NCBI GenBank assembly: GCA_023375675.1
Contig: JALQBC010000007.1
Span: 124,001 to 188,000, forward strand
Origin: Cytospora piceicola
Lineage: Eukaryota > Ascomycota > Sordariomycetes > Diaporthales > Cytosporaceae
Direction: 5' to 3'
DNA: 64,000 nucleotides
Shown: one piece after another, positions 24,170-35,800 of the stretch
Layout of the letters: every line of letters begins with the position of its first letter
How positions within the stretch are numbered: the stretch's first letter is position 1
Position numbers and translations under genes: made by a program
The notes under the pieces: model-generated
Told to the model about the DNA's origin: nothing
What the model saw: the letters and a program-made list of their open reading frames with translations, nothing else
Databases searched by the model: none

Positions 24170-25365
24170 ATGGCACCAAGAGGAGGTCATCGTCTCCAGG
24201 ATATACGCTCCCTGAACCGGACAGAATCGGCAGGTCGCAGTGCTCCCAATAGGAACGCACGCACCCAGGCAATCCCCGAGGGAGCAAATATGGTCGGGCA
24301 GCCTTCATATGACCAGAACGAGGCACAAGGAGGCCAGAGTTGGTCCGGGGACACAGGAGCACATGCCTGGTCCCAGGCTGTATATCATAATCCGCCGACG
24401 CCCCTGCCATCATATTTGACGTCAACATTCCAGGAGGTAAGTATCGACTCATCGGAAATGTTGAAGGCACTTGCGCTAACGTCGGAACCGCGCCACAGAT
24501 GACAATACGAAATAACGGATGTCATTATAGGCCCGGCAAAGATGTCATCCTCGAAAATGACTTCGACATCTCGGAGGCCTTATTGAATCGCCTGCCGACT
24601 TCAGACGTGGGTGCGCGGCCACCTTGGCGCCTTGACCCGTTCCTGGGAACCTGGCCAAATGACCGTCGCCGTCGCCGTGCTGAAGCCGAAGCGGCACAGC
24701 GGGCCCGGTTTGCGGAAAGCGAGTTGCTCGTACTCGAGTACCGCAAGCAAGAAGAAAGGGCCAGGGGTTTTGACGACGATGATGAGTTCGTGCCCTGTCT
24801 CTCACCACCTCTTGGGCTGCCGCAGGGGACTGCCGCTCCGGCAGCCATGGGGGCTCGACCAGAGCCATCATCATCTTTGCCACTTCCGTCGGGCGCATCT
24901 CAGAGCAGGATCTCCGAGGCTCTGCCTATCAGGCACCCAGGAGACGGCACAGCTGTTGGCATACCAAAGAAAGCCTCGTCTTCAACCGTAAGGCTGTCCA
25001 AGGCTATACCCATTGTGCGCCCTGATGACGGCACAATCGTCATTATCCCCCCCTTCAACCGTGCAGCAAAACAGGTTAGCTCCGCTCCTCGAGCTTCGCT
25101 TGGTCAGGCTGAGAAGGGGAGGGAGAGGGAGACAGATGAGGTTGTAGAGCCGACATCACAATCCTCGGCCAATGTCACAACTTCGACAGGAGCCACTGAA
25201 ACTCAGGGCAGCAATGACGTCCCTGACGGGGGGGAATGCACCCCAAGGGCGTCGAGAGCTTCGACTCCAGTGGGAATCGGGGTATCCGCAATCAAAGCGG
25301 ACGGGAGCACTGACTCCTCCGAGTTGGTGTATGTTGAGTCACGAGGTCACAGGAACAGGGTATAG
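24170..25365 (+). CDS. Orphan hypothetical protein with internal PIxxPxDGT repeat
   Basis: Model of two exons, 24170-24436 and 24499-25365, joined in frame across a 62-nt intron with GTAAGT donor, GCTAAC branch site and CACAG acceptor, for 377 residues. The intact splice signals and the GC-rich third positions in an otherwise AT-rich region support a real gene. I recognise no family. The N-terminal third is polar and Gln/Asn-rich. A central Arg/Glu-rich helix (NDRRRRRAEAEAAQRARFAESELLVLEYRKQEERARGF in part) follows, then Ser/Pro-rich sequence. Two imperfect copies, ALPIRHPGDGTAVGIP (DNA 24919) and AIPIVRPDDGTIVIIP (DNA 25003), lie 28 residues apart. There is no signal peptide or membrane segment. 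It may be lineage-specific. The start could differ, since no other ATG is in frame upstream. Confidence 0.55.
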
Positions 25366-26209
25366 CCTACCTGGAAGATGGAAGATGGCTAGCCGGGTGC
25401 GTCCTCGTAGATACTTACGATGGACAACAAGTATGGTCACGGCTGGAACCGTCCCTTCCAGCCATGATTATAGGAGACCTGGCACTAGGGCGATTTTAAA
25501 ACTTTTGGATGCGAGTCTTGGACATGATATGTGTTGGATATGTTGGTAGGATGTTTGAGGATATGAACGCAATGCGGCCAATGCTAGTTTGGTGCCGGCA
25601 GCCTGAAGAGAAAGGGCCGTACTGTAATGTCGTCGAATAGTGGGGAATGCCTAGATCATCATCATTTGAAGAGACAATGTATAACTATTGTCTGGTTGGA
25701 CGTATGTCAGTGGAACTAGAAAATAGAGAATGCTTGATGACTTCGTCTACATTGTGTAAGTACACAGTAGAGTGTCCGTCACCCGAGGTCGAGGGTCAAT
25801 GTCGTGCACTGCAATCTGCAGAAAAATGCTAACAGCTTGATAAGTGAGACACTGCTTAATGTGTTAGTGCTGAGCCGCAAGTGGACTAGCTGATTACGGC
25901 ACTAGGCGACCGGGACAGGAAGGTCGTGGTTGCTGGGCAACAAACGCCAACATCAACAGGGTTAGACTCGGAATCCCGACTGCTCCAACCCCACACACTA
26001 AACAGAGCAGCCTTGGAACTCTTCTTGAGAGCACTCTCCTCTGAACCTCCCTCGCCTTCATCTACACCATCCATCACCATACGCACAGACCCTACACAAC
26101 CTCGAGCTCCAAACAACCCTCAACCCCAGCCTACCTATCTATCTGCCAGCGAGATCAAGTGTCGACAACATCAACCCCTGTTCTAGTTTTCCTTGAGCGA
26201 GCAAGCAAG
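25366..26209. other. Intergenic: promoter and leader of the Aurora kinase gene
   Basis: No supported gene. The last 250 nt are CA/CT-rich and look like a typical fungal 5' leader ending in GCAAGCAAG before the ATG. Confidence 0.55.
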
Positions 26210-27662
26210 ATGGCGACAAGCCGACTGGAGACTGGTCTCCAGCGTATGTCCATCAATGACGAAAACAACCCCGGTGAGGCTGGTCGCAGATACCAGAAGT
26301 CCAAGGTGAGCAGCCCCGTATACTCGTGGCCCTTGATTTGCTGAACGACTGATTGCTTAGACTGCCGCCTCTTCCTCTACACAGCTCTCCCAGTCTACAA
26401 GCCGTCCAAACCTTGTCAAGGTCGCTCTCCAATCACAAAATACCAACACCAACACAGTCACCACCGTTAATCTCCCATCTCAGGCTGCACAGAGGAAAGC
26501 CCAAGTGAACACCTCTTCTACGACCTCCACCCTACCTCCTTCGCCCACGAAGAAGAACGTCCAGTCCACAACCGTCACCCTTCCTTCCCAAGCAGCGCAG
26601 CGGAAGGCCCAGACCGCTCCCAGCAATCCTCCTTCACCGACCGATAAGGACAAGGCCAGTTCTGCAAGCAGCACAGTCTCTCGACGGTCCGACGAAGCCG
26701 AAGCCGATCAACAATCCCAACAACAACTTACACTCCTCGACGAGCCGCGGATGTTCCATCTCGGCATGTTCGAAATTGGCAAGCCCCTGGGCAAGGGCAA
26801 GTTCGGCCGGGTATACCTAGTGAAGGAGCGCTCCAGTGGCTTCATCTGTGCACTGAAGGTCATGTACAAGTCGGAGCTGCAGCAAGGGTCGGGCGTCGAG
26901 AGGCAGGTGCGCCGCGAGATCGAGATCCAGAGCAACCTGCGGCACCCCAACATCCTGCGGCTGTACGGACACTTCCACGACCCCAAGCGCATCTTCCTGA
27001 TTCTCGAGTTCGCCGGCCAGGGCGAGCTGTACAAACTGCTGCGCAAGGCGAGCCGGTTCCCCGAGTGGAAGGCCGCCCAGTACGTTGCGCAGATGGCCTC
27101 GGCACTGCGGTACCTTCACCGGAAGCACGTCATCCACAGGGACATCAAGCCAGAGAACATTCTCGTGGGCATTCACGATGAGATCAAGATCTCGGACTTT
27201 GGCTGGAGTGTCCACGCGCCTACCCACAGGCGAGCTACCCTCTGTGGAACGCTAGATTACCTCCCCCCAGAGATGATCAAGTCTGGCAGCAAGGATAACT
27301 GGTACGACGAGAAGGTAGACCTGTGGAGTCTGGGTGTCTTGACGTACGAGTTCCTGGTTGGCGAGGCGCCCTTCGAGGACACTCCTGTGATGACCCAGCG
27401 CCGTATTTCCCGAGCGGAAATGACCATCCCGTCTTTCGTGAGCCCTGAGGCGAGGGACCTCATCAAGAAGGTATGTTCAACTAACCCTTCCCCCCCTTTC
27501 GCCAATATGTATTCCTGCTTGAGTGAAACTAATCATTTCTTCTAGCTACTCGTACTGGATCCGGATAAGAGATTGCCCTTGGAAGACGTCCAAAAACATC
27601 CCTGGATCCTCAAGCACTGCGTTAAGGGCGAGCGGGCCACTAACCGGGAGAAGAGCAAATGA
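26210..27662 (+). CDS. Aurora-type serine/threonine kinase (Ipl1/Ark1)
   Basis: Three exons (26210-26305, 26361-27470, 27546-27662) give 440 residues. The kinase domain spans about 168-422: glycine loop [13 protein letters not shown], catalytic Lys in CALKVM (K198), HRDIKPEN (D293), DFGWSVHAP (D311) and an activation loop [15 protein letters not shown] with the Aurora-type threonine T325. Ending in HPWILKH plus a short tail is normal. As the only Aurora here, it would act as the chromosomal passenger complex kinase that corrects kinetochore attachment, with INCENP and survivin homologues. The N-terminus starts with the fungal [11 protein letters not shown] block. It then carries two nearly identical 15-residue segments, [15 protein letters not shown] (66-80) and [15 protein letters not shown] (102-116), each followed by PPSPT. 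The first intron is 55 nt and the second 75 nt. Confidence 0.95.
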
Positions 27663-28055
27663 TTAAGGTTCATGTTGGCATAAGCCTTTGAGTGTCTGTT
27701 ATGGGGTGCGCTACTAGCTCTGGGTACGCTGCACAAGGTCAGTGGTCTTTGGTCACTAACAAGAGTCGATGAAGGGGCCTGGATTCGAGCATGTTGTGCT
27801 TCGTGATGTGTTTTTTTTTCTTCTTCATAATTTGTATGGCGTTTTGGTACTAATGGCAGGGATGCGTCATTCGGGACAAGGGGTTTGGGGAGCGTTGCTA
27901 GACCTTCTTACTACGAGACATGATATCGACTATTAAAAGGTCACCGTAAAGACGGACAGAGCAACATGACATCTCGTGTCATCATCGTTTGTAGCAATAC
28001 AGATTTGTTAAGCGTTAAGTGGTATCATGGTATCCTTGTGTGTCCTGTTCATCAT
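27663..28055. other. Convergent 3' intergenic region
   Basis: 393 nt between the Aurora kinase and ATP23 stops. It includes a T-run near 27810. No gene was seen. Confidence 0.55.
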
Positions 28056-29037
28056 CTATCTATAAATCTCGTCGAAAGGTCGTGTGTCTGAGAAACAGGA
28101 ATCCCAGACTTCGTTGACGACCTTGACGGCCTGCACGTCGTCCTTGACCCATGGTCGAGCCACCATGGACTGTACTGCCCGCCGCCGCACGCAGTTCTGG
28201 AACTGCTGTGTCAGGGTGTAGTTTCCTCGGGTGAAGACCTCTCTCGTCCACCTACACTCGCCGCTCAGCATCGACGCTCGTATCTGTGATGGGTGTTGTT
28301 AGCCAGGGTGTTCTTCCTCACTTGTCTCCCACCCCTCCTGTCTCTCCATCTGTCCCCTGAGAAGACAGCAAGGGCAACTCTGCCTCTTTCTGTAATAATA
28401 AAGTACCTACCTCGGTGCAAGCCGCCTGCTTCAGGCTCCTCTCGCCCCTAAAGTCCACCTCGAACCTCAACTGGTCATAGGCGTGGACCATCTCGTGGGC
28501 CAGGGTGTCCTCGAGGTGGGAGCGGTTGCGCACCTCGTTGGCGCAGACGAGGATGCCGTGGGCGGGCTCGAAGCCGCCGCCCTGGCGCTGGACCTGCAGG
28601 TCGGCCGTCAGGCGGGCGGGGCAGCGGCGGCAGACGACGTTGGCGGGGCCCATGGGGCGGCCGTGGTTGAGCTCGGCGATCTTGTCGTTGAGGAAGCGGA
28701 CGGTGGGGCTGTAGGCGAAGAGCCAGTCGCGGTACTCCTCGCACCGCCGCACGTCGCGCTCCTCGTTGGCCCGGTACCGGTTCTCCCGGTAGTGGAAGAC
28801 GCCCTCGTTGGTCACCTGCCCCGTCAGGATCCGGAAGTAGTTGACCCACCACTGCGTCTTGGGGTCGAAGCCCGTGCGCGCGGGGTCGTTGTCGAGGTAG
28901 AGGTTGGGCTGCTTTGGTTTTGTTGTTGCGGAGGAGGGGGAGGTCTGCGTTGGGGGGGAGGAGGAGGTGGGCGCCGGTGTTGTGGGTGCAGCCGCCGTGG
29001 CTGAGCCCGCTGGGCTCGAGGTCGAGGTCGAGGCCAT
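28056..29037 (-). CDS. ATP23: Mitochondrial inner membrane protease ATP23
   Basis: Two exons (29037-28411, 28283-28056) with a 127-nt intron (GTAGGT donor, GCTAAC branch, CACAG acceptor) give 284 residues. This is peptidase family M76. The zinc site is [18 protein letters not shown] with H181, E182 and H185. It is preceded by the conserved CRRC pair (C136, C139) and [11 protein letters not shown], and followed by [16 protein letters not shown] across the splice. A cysteine-rich C-terminal half is typical, since Atp23 is imported by the Mia40 disulfide relay. In yeast it processes the Atp6 precursor and chaperones ATP synthase assembly in the intermembrane space. The first 45 residues are Ser/Thr/Pro/Ala-rich low complexity, which accounts for the greater length than yeast (227). 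It is divergent from the gene at 29667. Confidence 0.93.
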
Positions 29038-29666
29038 CGTGAAGGTTCAACCTGAATGTAGGTATCTAGACCAATGAAGTCCTCGGTGGCGGTGGTGTTC
29101 TGATATAGAAACCGTGGGTTGAAGTAGGCGTAAGTCTGGATGGCTTTTGGTCGTCCAATTGATCCGGAGGTGCAGTTGCGAGACCAAGGACGGTGTGTGT
29201 TGGGGGGATGTAAATAAATTCACAAAGTAAAGTATCTATGTCTGTCTGTAGTTTGGGACTTGTTGCGGCGGCCGACGATCAATAATACGGCAAGGCACGA
29301 CGGAAGGCTCTGAATATTACAGGGTCGTTTAAAACAGCCCAGGCTAAACTGGACGACCCTCTTCTGCCCCACCGATGCCGGCGTTTTAGTCAATAAAAAC
29401 ATGCGCGCAACCGAGCGCTGCGAGTTTCACTTGTCGGATCAGACGGTAGACGACCTTCAAGTGGGAACGAATTCAGGCCCAATACAGCATGAAAAGATGG
29501 ATCCCGGGCTCGAGTCACATTGTAAGCAAGACGGTCTTTGTTTTTGCTATTTTGTAATTACGGATGACTATCCCCAAGTGCTCTATTCAACTCCTAACTG
29601 CATACCTTCTCTTCCTTGAATAATATTGCGCTTTGAATATCCCCGGCTCATACAAATTTTGCAGAC
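29038..29666. promoter_or_regulatory. Divergent promoter region between ATP23 and PRO1
   Basis: 629 nt upstream of both genes. A short + frame (29401-29619) has no domain and is judged non-coding. No recognised regulatory element was found. Confidence 0.5.
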
Positions 29667-31101
29667 ATGAAAGGACGAAAGTCTCTAGGCATCGTCATAA
29701 AACTTGGTAAGATATCTTATTCTCTTCGGACCCAAGGTTACATTCACATGGCTAACAGGGGTGAACAGGAACCAGTTCGATTGTCGATGAGAAGACTCAT
29801 CAGCCTCTGCTCTCCAATCTTTCTCTCATAGTCGAGACTGCCCATAAGTTGCGAGAAGATGGCCACCGGGTGGTAATCGTGTCCTCAGGCGCCATTGGTG
29901 TCGGGCTGAGGAGGATGGAGAAGGAGAAGCGCCCAAAACACCTGGCACAGCTTCAAGCACTGGCTGCCATAGGCCAGTGCCGCCTGATGAATATCTGGGA
30001 CAGTCTGTTCAACCACTTGCAACAACCTGTCGCGCAGATCCTACTCACTCGCAACGATATAGCGGATGTAAGTGTTCGGAGGAGACAAGGGTAGGGGGTG
30101 GCTCTATGAAGGCCATACCATGACATGCAAGTGAGGCTGCCCGACTGACCGGCTCTGTTTAGCGATCGAGGTATCTGAATGCGCAAAATACGTTCAACGA
30201 GCTTCTGGACATGGGCGTAATCCCCATCGTGAACGAGAACGACACCCTGGCGGTCTCCGAGATCAAGTTCGGAGACAACGACACCCTCTCGGCCATCACG
30301 GCGGCCATGGTCCACGCCGACCTGCTCTTCCTCATGACCGACGTCGACTGCCTCTACGACAAGAACCCCCGGACCAACCCCGACGCGCAGCCCATCGAGG
30401 TCGTCGAGGACATCTCCACCATCCAGGCCGACGTCTCGTCGGCCGGCTCGTCCCTGGGCACGGGCGGCATGTCCACCAAGATCGTCGCGGCGCGGCTGGC
30501 CACCTCGGCGGGCGTCACGACCGTCATCACCCGGGCGTCCAACCCGGGCAACATCGGCCGGATCGCGGAGCACATCCAGGCCGGCGGCGAGGGGGGCGAG
30601 GCGGTGCCGGTGCCGCTGCACACGCGCTTCCTCCCGTCGCAGCACCCCATCCGGGACAGGTCCTTCTGGATCCTGCACGGGCTCAAGCCGCACGGCGACA
30701 TCTACATCGACTCGGGCTGCTACAGGGCCCTGCTGGACAAGGCCGGCCTGCTCCCCGTGGGCGTGGTCGACCTGGCCGGGACCTTCGCGCAGCAGGAGTC
30801 GGTGCGGCTGCTCGTCGTCGAGAGGAGCGCCGCGCCGGGCCCGGACGGCAGGCTCTGGCACGGGGAGCCCCAGGACGTCGGCCGGGTCCTGGTCAACTAC
30901 TCGTCGACCCAGATCGCCCTCATCAAGGGCCACCAGAGCAAGGAGATCGAGGGGCTGCTGGGATATGCGGACAGCGGGTACGTGGCCGAGCGGGAGCACA
31001 TCACCTTCTTCAGGAGGGAGAGCAGACCGCAGACGCCGACGCCTATAGGGCCGGGCGCGGCATCTGTTCATGGTGCTGCCGAGTATGAGTTCAAGGCATG
31101 A
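29667..31101 (+). CDS. PRO1: Glutamate 5-kinase (gamma-glutamyl kinase)
   Basis: Three exons (29667-29706, 29769-30067, 30163-31101; introns 62 and 95 nt) give 425 residues, close to yeast Pro1 (428). The enzyme phosphorylates L-glutamate with ATP, the first and feedback-inhibited step of proline synthesis, in the cytosol. The amino-acid-kinase domain is complete: IVIKLGTSS with the phosphate-binding Lys, [56 protein letters not shown] and [20 protein letters not shown]. The C-terminal 130 residues form the PUA domain ([33 protein letters not shown]...[10 protein letters not shown]). The first exon codes only 13 residues plus one base, and the conserved KLGTSS motif is completed across the splice. 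Third positions in exon 3 are almost all G or C, unlike exons 1 and 2. Confidence 0.95.
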
Positions 31102-31449
31102 TGCTTCTGGTGGGTTTACCACGTATAGGTTTCAGGTGGGGGAAGAGGACAAAAAGCCCCAGGTTTAGTCATGGTATCTAGATGATAGATGGCCCGCATA
31201 AGGCCCCAAAAGACGCAAAAAGATTCCAGTTCCTTTTTTCACTCCAGAACGCCACTCAGTATGCTTTTCCAGCCGACAGAGCACCTCGTCTCAAACCCCA
31301 CTACCAGCACCGCCAGGATATCCATTTGTTCTTCCAGACGGCCGTCCTAATGACACCGGCTGGCGGGAAACTTCCTCGGCTGACCGGGGAGCGGACACGC
31401 TTCTCGGTCCCGCCCAGTGGCCTATTTTCCTTCCTTCCATCTCCCTCCT
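31102..31449. other. Convergent 3' intergenic region
   Basis: 348 nt between the PRO1 and NIP7 stops. No feature was recognised. Confidence 0.55.
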
Positions 31450-32314
31450 TTAACCAGTCGCAAACAGATTATCCTCATCCCGCAGGTACTCGCCGCAGTC
31501 TGCCTGCCTGAAGCAGGTGATGCCCGTGGGGTCAAGTCTGCGCGACTCCGCCGTGCTGCGGGCTGTAATTCCAAACTGGAAGTCAATGTGGTCAGCCTCA
31601 TGGTTCTTTGGTCAGGGCGGACACGGTAGACGGTCAGAAAGTCAAAGCAGACGCCGTTCGTACTTACACCGAGAGGGGTGTCGTTCATGGAGTAGACGAT
31701 GACGCCCTGGTGCTCTGGGCAGTCCTCTGACCAGCGGCCGACGTGCGCCTTGACGATGTTGCCGCCGTACAGGAAGGGCATCTCGCCGTTGGGTTTCACC
31801 CAGATCTTGTAGCGCGCGTGCTCGGCCAGGATGGGCAGGGACGTGATGTGCAGCCTGAACTTGCCCGACTTGGTGAACTTGCCCAGGCAGATGCCGAGGG
31901 AGACGAGCTTTTCGCGTTCTGTTTTGTTGCAATCGGGGGAGGTTAGCCTTCCGGAGGCGCATATCGTTGAAGGTTGGGGTGGAGGGGGGAGGGGCATAGA
32001 TGGGTAGTAATCCATAAAGCGGAGGGAAGGTTTCAAGAGCTTACCAATAGACACGGCCAGGTTGGCTATGCTAAGGCGCACATAGTACACTCTGTCCTTG
32101 TGTACTCGGAAGACATAGCGGTCGGCATTAGGAGAGTCGTCGAGAGGCGCAATCAGGTTCTTCAGGGAGTTGCCCGTCTGTTGGTGTCGATAAACTGTCA
32201 GTACCGATTTTCCACCTTCTTGTTCAATGTCATGATCAACGCAGGTCAAGCACTTACGTAGTGCGCGAGCTTCTGGAAGAGAGTCTGCGTCTCTGTTTCT
32301 GTTAGGGGCCGCAT
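31450..32314 (-). CDS. NIP7: 60S ribosome biogenesis protein NIP7
   Basis: Four exons on the minus strand (32314-32258, 32177-32045, 31918-31668, 31575-31450) splice to 188 residues with consensus sites at every junction. The protein follows Nip7 end to end: MRPLTETETQTLFQKLAHY, then PHADRY-type VFRVHKDRVYYV, ERE-KLVSLGICLGKFTKSGKFRLHITSL, HARYKIWVKPNGEMPFLYGGNIVKAHVG, VYSMNDTPLGFGITARST and the end FRQADCGEYLRDEDNLF. It has a unique N-terminal domain and a C-terminal PUA domain that binds pre-rRNA. It acts in the nucleolus in 27S pre-rRNA processing and 60S assembly. With introns of 80, 126 and 92 nt it is the most intron-dense short gene in the window. It is the second 60S factor here after RIX1 but is not adjacent to it. 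Confidence 0.95.
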
Positions 32315-32829
32315 CTTGAATAGTGATTTATGCTGGAGTGGTTGGTTATATCAAGAGGAAACGGAAACGACCAACTCAAACATGCCCGCGTCTAAGAAAA
32401 AAGTTCCGGCCTTGCAAGGCGATAAGATAAGGAAATTATAGACCCACTCTTAACCGCGACATGTGCACTGAAGGCCGTAGTAAGCTTGCGTATTTTACGC
32501 CAATGATACGTTGTATATGGGAGTTCGACCTTGGGCCATAGCTCGTTGACAATTACATACGGCTGTGAGGCCAAAGACACGGATTGGTATGGGGAATTCC
32601 TGGGTATATACACCAGAATTCCATACCACTATACTAGTGACCACTAACTCGGGCGCAGGGAGCACAACGACACGCACGACACATATTGGACTCTTGGTCG
32701 GGGTACCATCGTTTCATTTTCTAAACCGTGGGATGCTACCTAAAACACACATGAACCCTCCTTAATAAACAATGAGTGCCGCGATGAATTTCCGAAACTC
32801 CAAGGGCGACATTATCTCATCAAATCAGC
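32315..32829. other. Intergenic between NIP7 promoter and eIF3a 3' end
   Basis: 515 nt with both neighbours on the minus strand. It serves as the NIP7 promoter and the eIF3a 3' flank is at the right. No gene was recognised. Confidence 0.5.
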
Positions 32830-35800
32830 CTACTTTTGCTCCCTGAGGTGCCTGGGCACCCACTTGCCAGCAGCACCAGATGGCTTCAGAGTCTCCTGAG
32901 GCTGAGGGGGGGTATCCCGACCGTTCTCACCACGGCCAGAGGGCTGGCGAACAGGCGCTGCGGGAGCGTCCCGCTCAGCACCACCAGCACCACCGCTTGC
33001 GGCCTTGGCAAGCTCTCGCTCACGCCAGCTGGGCTTGCCTCCGGCAAGGGCCAGACGGGGTGGGCCAGATGGTCTCTCCTCCGACGACTCGGTACGCTGC
33101 ACCGGTGCTGGCGCTGTGCGGACAGGAATAGCAGCAGGAGCAGGAGCAGCCTCTGGAGCAGGAGCAGCCTCTTCAGCGTCTGCAGCAGTAGACTGGCCAG
33201 CCGCCCTGGCAGCCTCACGCTCACGCCAGCTGGGCTTGCCTCCAGCAAGCGACAAACGTGGGGGGCCGGATGGCCGCTCTGAGGACTCGGTACGCTCTAT
33301 GGGAGCTGCTGGGCGCGCAAACGGTGTGTCCCGAGCTGGGGGTGCTCCGGTCTTCTCGGCCTTGCGGCGAGCAAGAGCCTCCTCCTCGCGCCTGGCCTGC
33401 AGAGCTGCCTTCTCCAGGGCCTCCTGGCGTTCCTGGTCGCGCTGTGCCTTGATACGTGCCATGTCCTCGCGACGCTGGGCCTCGCGCAGTTCGCGCTCCT
33501 CCTTCTCCCGGGCAGCCTTCTCCTCCGCCTCGCGCAGGGCACGCTCCTTCTCCTCCCGCTCGCGCTTCTCGCGGATCCTCCTCTCCCGAATCTCCTTCTT
33601 GCGCTGGGCGATAGCCTTCTCCATCTCCCTCTCTGCATCCCGGCGCTTCTTGTCGAACTCGTCGCGACGGCGCTCGTACAGGCTCTCCTTGAAGCTCTCG
33701 TAGTAGGGGACCAGACGCTCGACACGGTGCTTCAGCTCCACAGCCTCCTCGTGCTTGCGCTTGGACTCAATCAGGGTCTCCTTCTTGGTCTTCTCATACG
33801 CAGCAAGGTCAGCCGCACGCTGCTTCTCGTAGTCTTCAGGCAGCTTCTTTGCCTCCTCCTGGCGGAACGCACGCTCCAGGTGGTCGATACGCTTGCCGGT
33901 GATGCGAAGCTTCTCGTTGACGTCGTTCTTCTCACGCTCGAGCTGGGCAAGCTTGATAGCACGAAGACGTCCGCTGTCCAGGCTGGCCAGGTCCTCGGGA
34001 TCGATACCAAGCTGCTTTGTTCCGATCTTGAGTTCCTTGATGGTGTTCTCAATCTCGCGCAGGTGGATCTCCTCACGCTCCTTCTGGAGTCTTCGCTGCT
34101 CACGCTCCTTAAGCTCTTGTTGCAGACGCGCTGCCTCGGCCTCCTGGAGCTGTTGCTCACGAAGACGCTTGGCGTTGGCAGTCTCCTTCTCGATGCGCGC
34201 CTTGATCTCCGAGGCCTGCTCCTTACGCTTCTGGATGATTTCCTTACGACCAAGAATCTCGCGGTGCTCGTTGGCGGCGCCTTCCTTGGCGCGAGCCAGT
34301 GCAGCCTGGCGAGCCTTGATACGCTCCTCGTTGAAGGTGGGGTCAATGTAGTAGCAGGTGGTGTGGAGCGTCTTGAACAGTCTAGTAAGCTGAGTCCGTA
34401 CAATCTCTGAAGAGGTGCTTTGCAGCTTCTGCACAGAGACACCGTCGGTCTCGGCGGATCCAGCAGCAGAACCAGCAGAGATGGTGTTGGCAGCCTTGGC
34501 CGAGAAAATGTCGTTGTCGAAGCTCAACACACCAGTGGCGTGGTCCATGCGGATGGCGAGGTCGCCCTTCTTGTTTCCGTTCATGATGAACTTCTCGATG
34601 GTAGCACGGCTGACCTGGAAAGGCTCGGGGAACTGGGCAAGGCTCTCGACATATGACAGATCAACGGTTTCGTAGACTTGAGACAGCTGCTGGAACAGGC
34701 GAGTCAGAATGACCTGCTGCAGAGGCAGGACATACTTCTTCATGTCGGGATCGGCACCGATCTGAGCCAGGATGGGGGAAATCTTCTGGCAGATGGAGAG
34801 CGGGTGGAAATCAACCTCCAGAATGTTGTAGAGGTCTCGGATCTCCGGACGAGCGCGGCGGAGAAGCTGCTTCGCACGGATATCTCCGAAAAGAACAGCA
34901 CGAGTAGGTGCTTGGCTCATGCCCAGAAGGTGGGTGAGACGAGAGTTCTTGTTCTTCCTGGCCTCATCGAAGTCGACCATGGCACCGCGAGATCGGCTCG
35001 TGCTGATGACAGGGATGGACAGGGCAGACAGCAGGACGAAGGAAGCAGCCTTCTGCAGGTCGGCCTCAGTAGCCGGGGGGTTGTCGGCCTTCTTGCTCTG
35101 GCCAGCCGCAACCATGGTGGCGGACTGGCGGAGCAGAGAGTAGTACCGAGACCAGGCAGCGGCGTGGAAGAGGTAGTTCTCGCCAACAAGGAAGATGCGA
35201 GTGAGCTTCTCGTAGTAGTTGGCCATCATGACGTTCTTGGGAGGGCGCTTGCTCAGGTTGAGCAGGGTGTGAATGTCCTCGACACTGCGGAAGGCCTCCT
35301 GCCACAGCTCCAGCTCGACGGCGACGTTGAGCTGCTGGAAACGAGTCTCGAGGTGTCGCTGCAGGGTGTCGGGGTCGTTGAGGTTGATGGCGTGCATCTG
35401 CTGCGAGTACTTGGCAGCAGTCTGGACATGGTTGCGGAGCAGCTCGCAGAGGCGGCGGAACTCGGTCTTGCGAGCATATGTTTGACAGAACTCGAAAGCC
35501 TGCATGGCAGTGCTCTGGTAGAGGATCTCGAGTCGCGCATTGTTGCGCAGGATGTCGAGGACAGTGCGGTAGGCCTCCCAGAGGAACTTCAACCAAGGGG
35601 TGACAATGGCGCGGTCGGTACGATCCTTCGATTGCTCGCCAGAGACAGTGGCAAGCATGATGGACTCTGGGGTCTCGGTGGCCTCGAGATCGTCGACGCC
35701 AGCGACGCCGGTGGCCTCGATGCTGGACTGAACCTCATCTGCCTTTTGCTGGGCCGTGGTGACCTTGCCAGCAGCCAACTCGAGGAACTTCTTCAGCACC

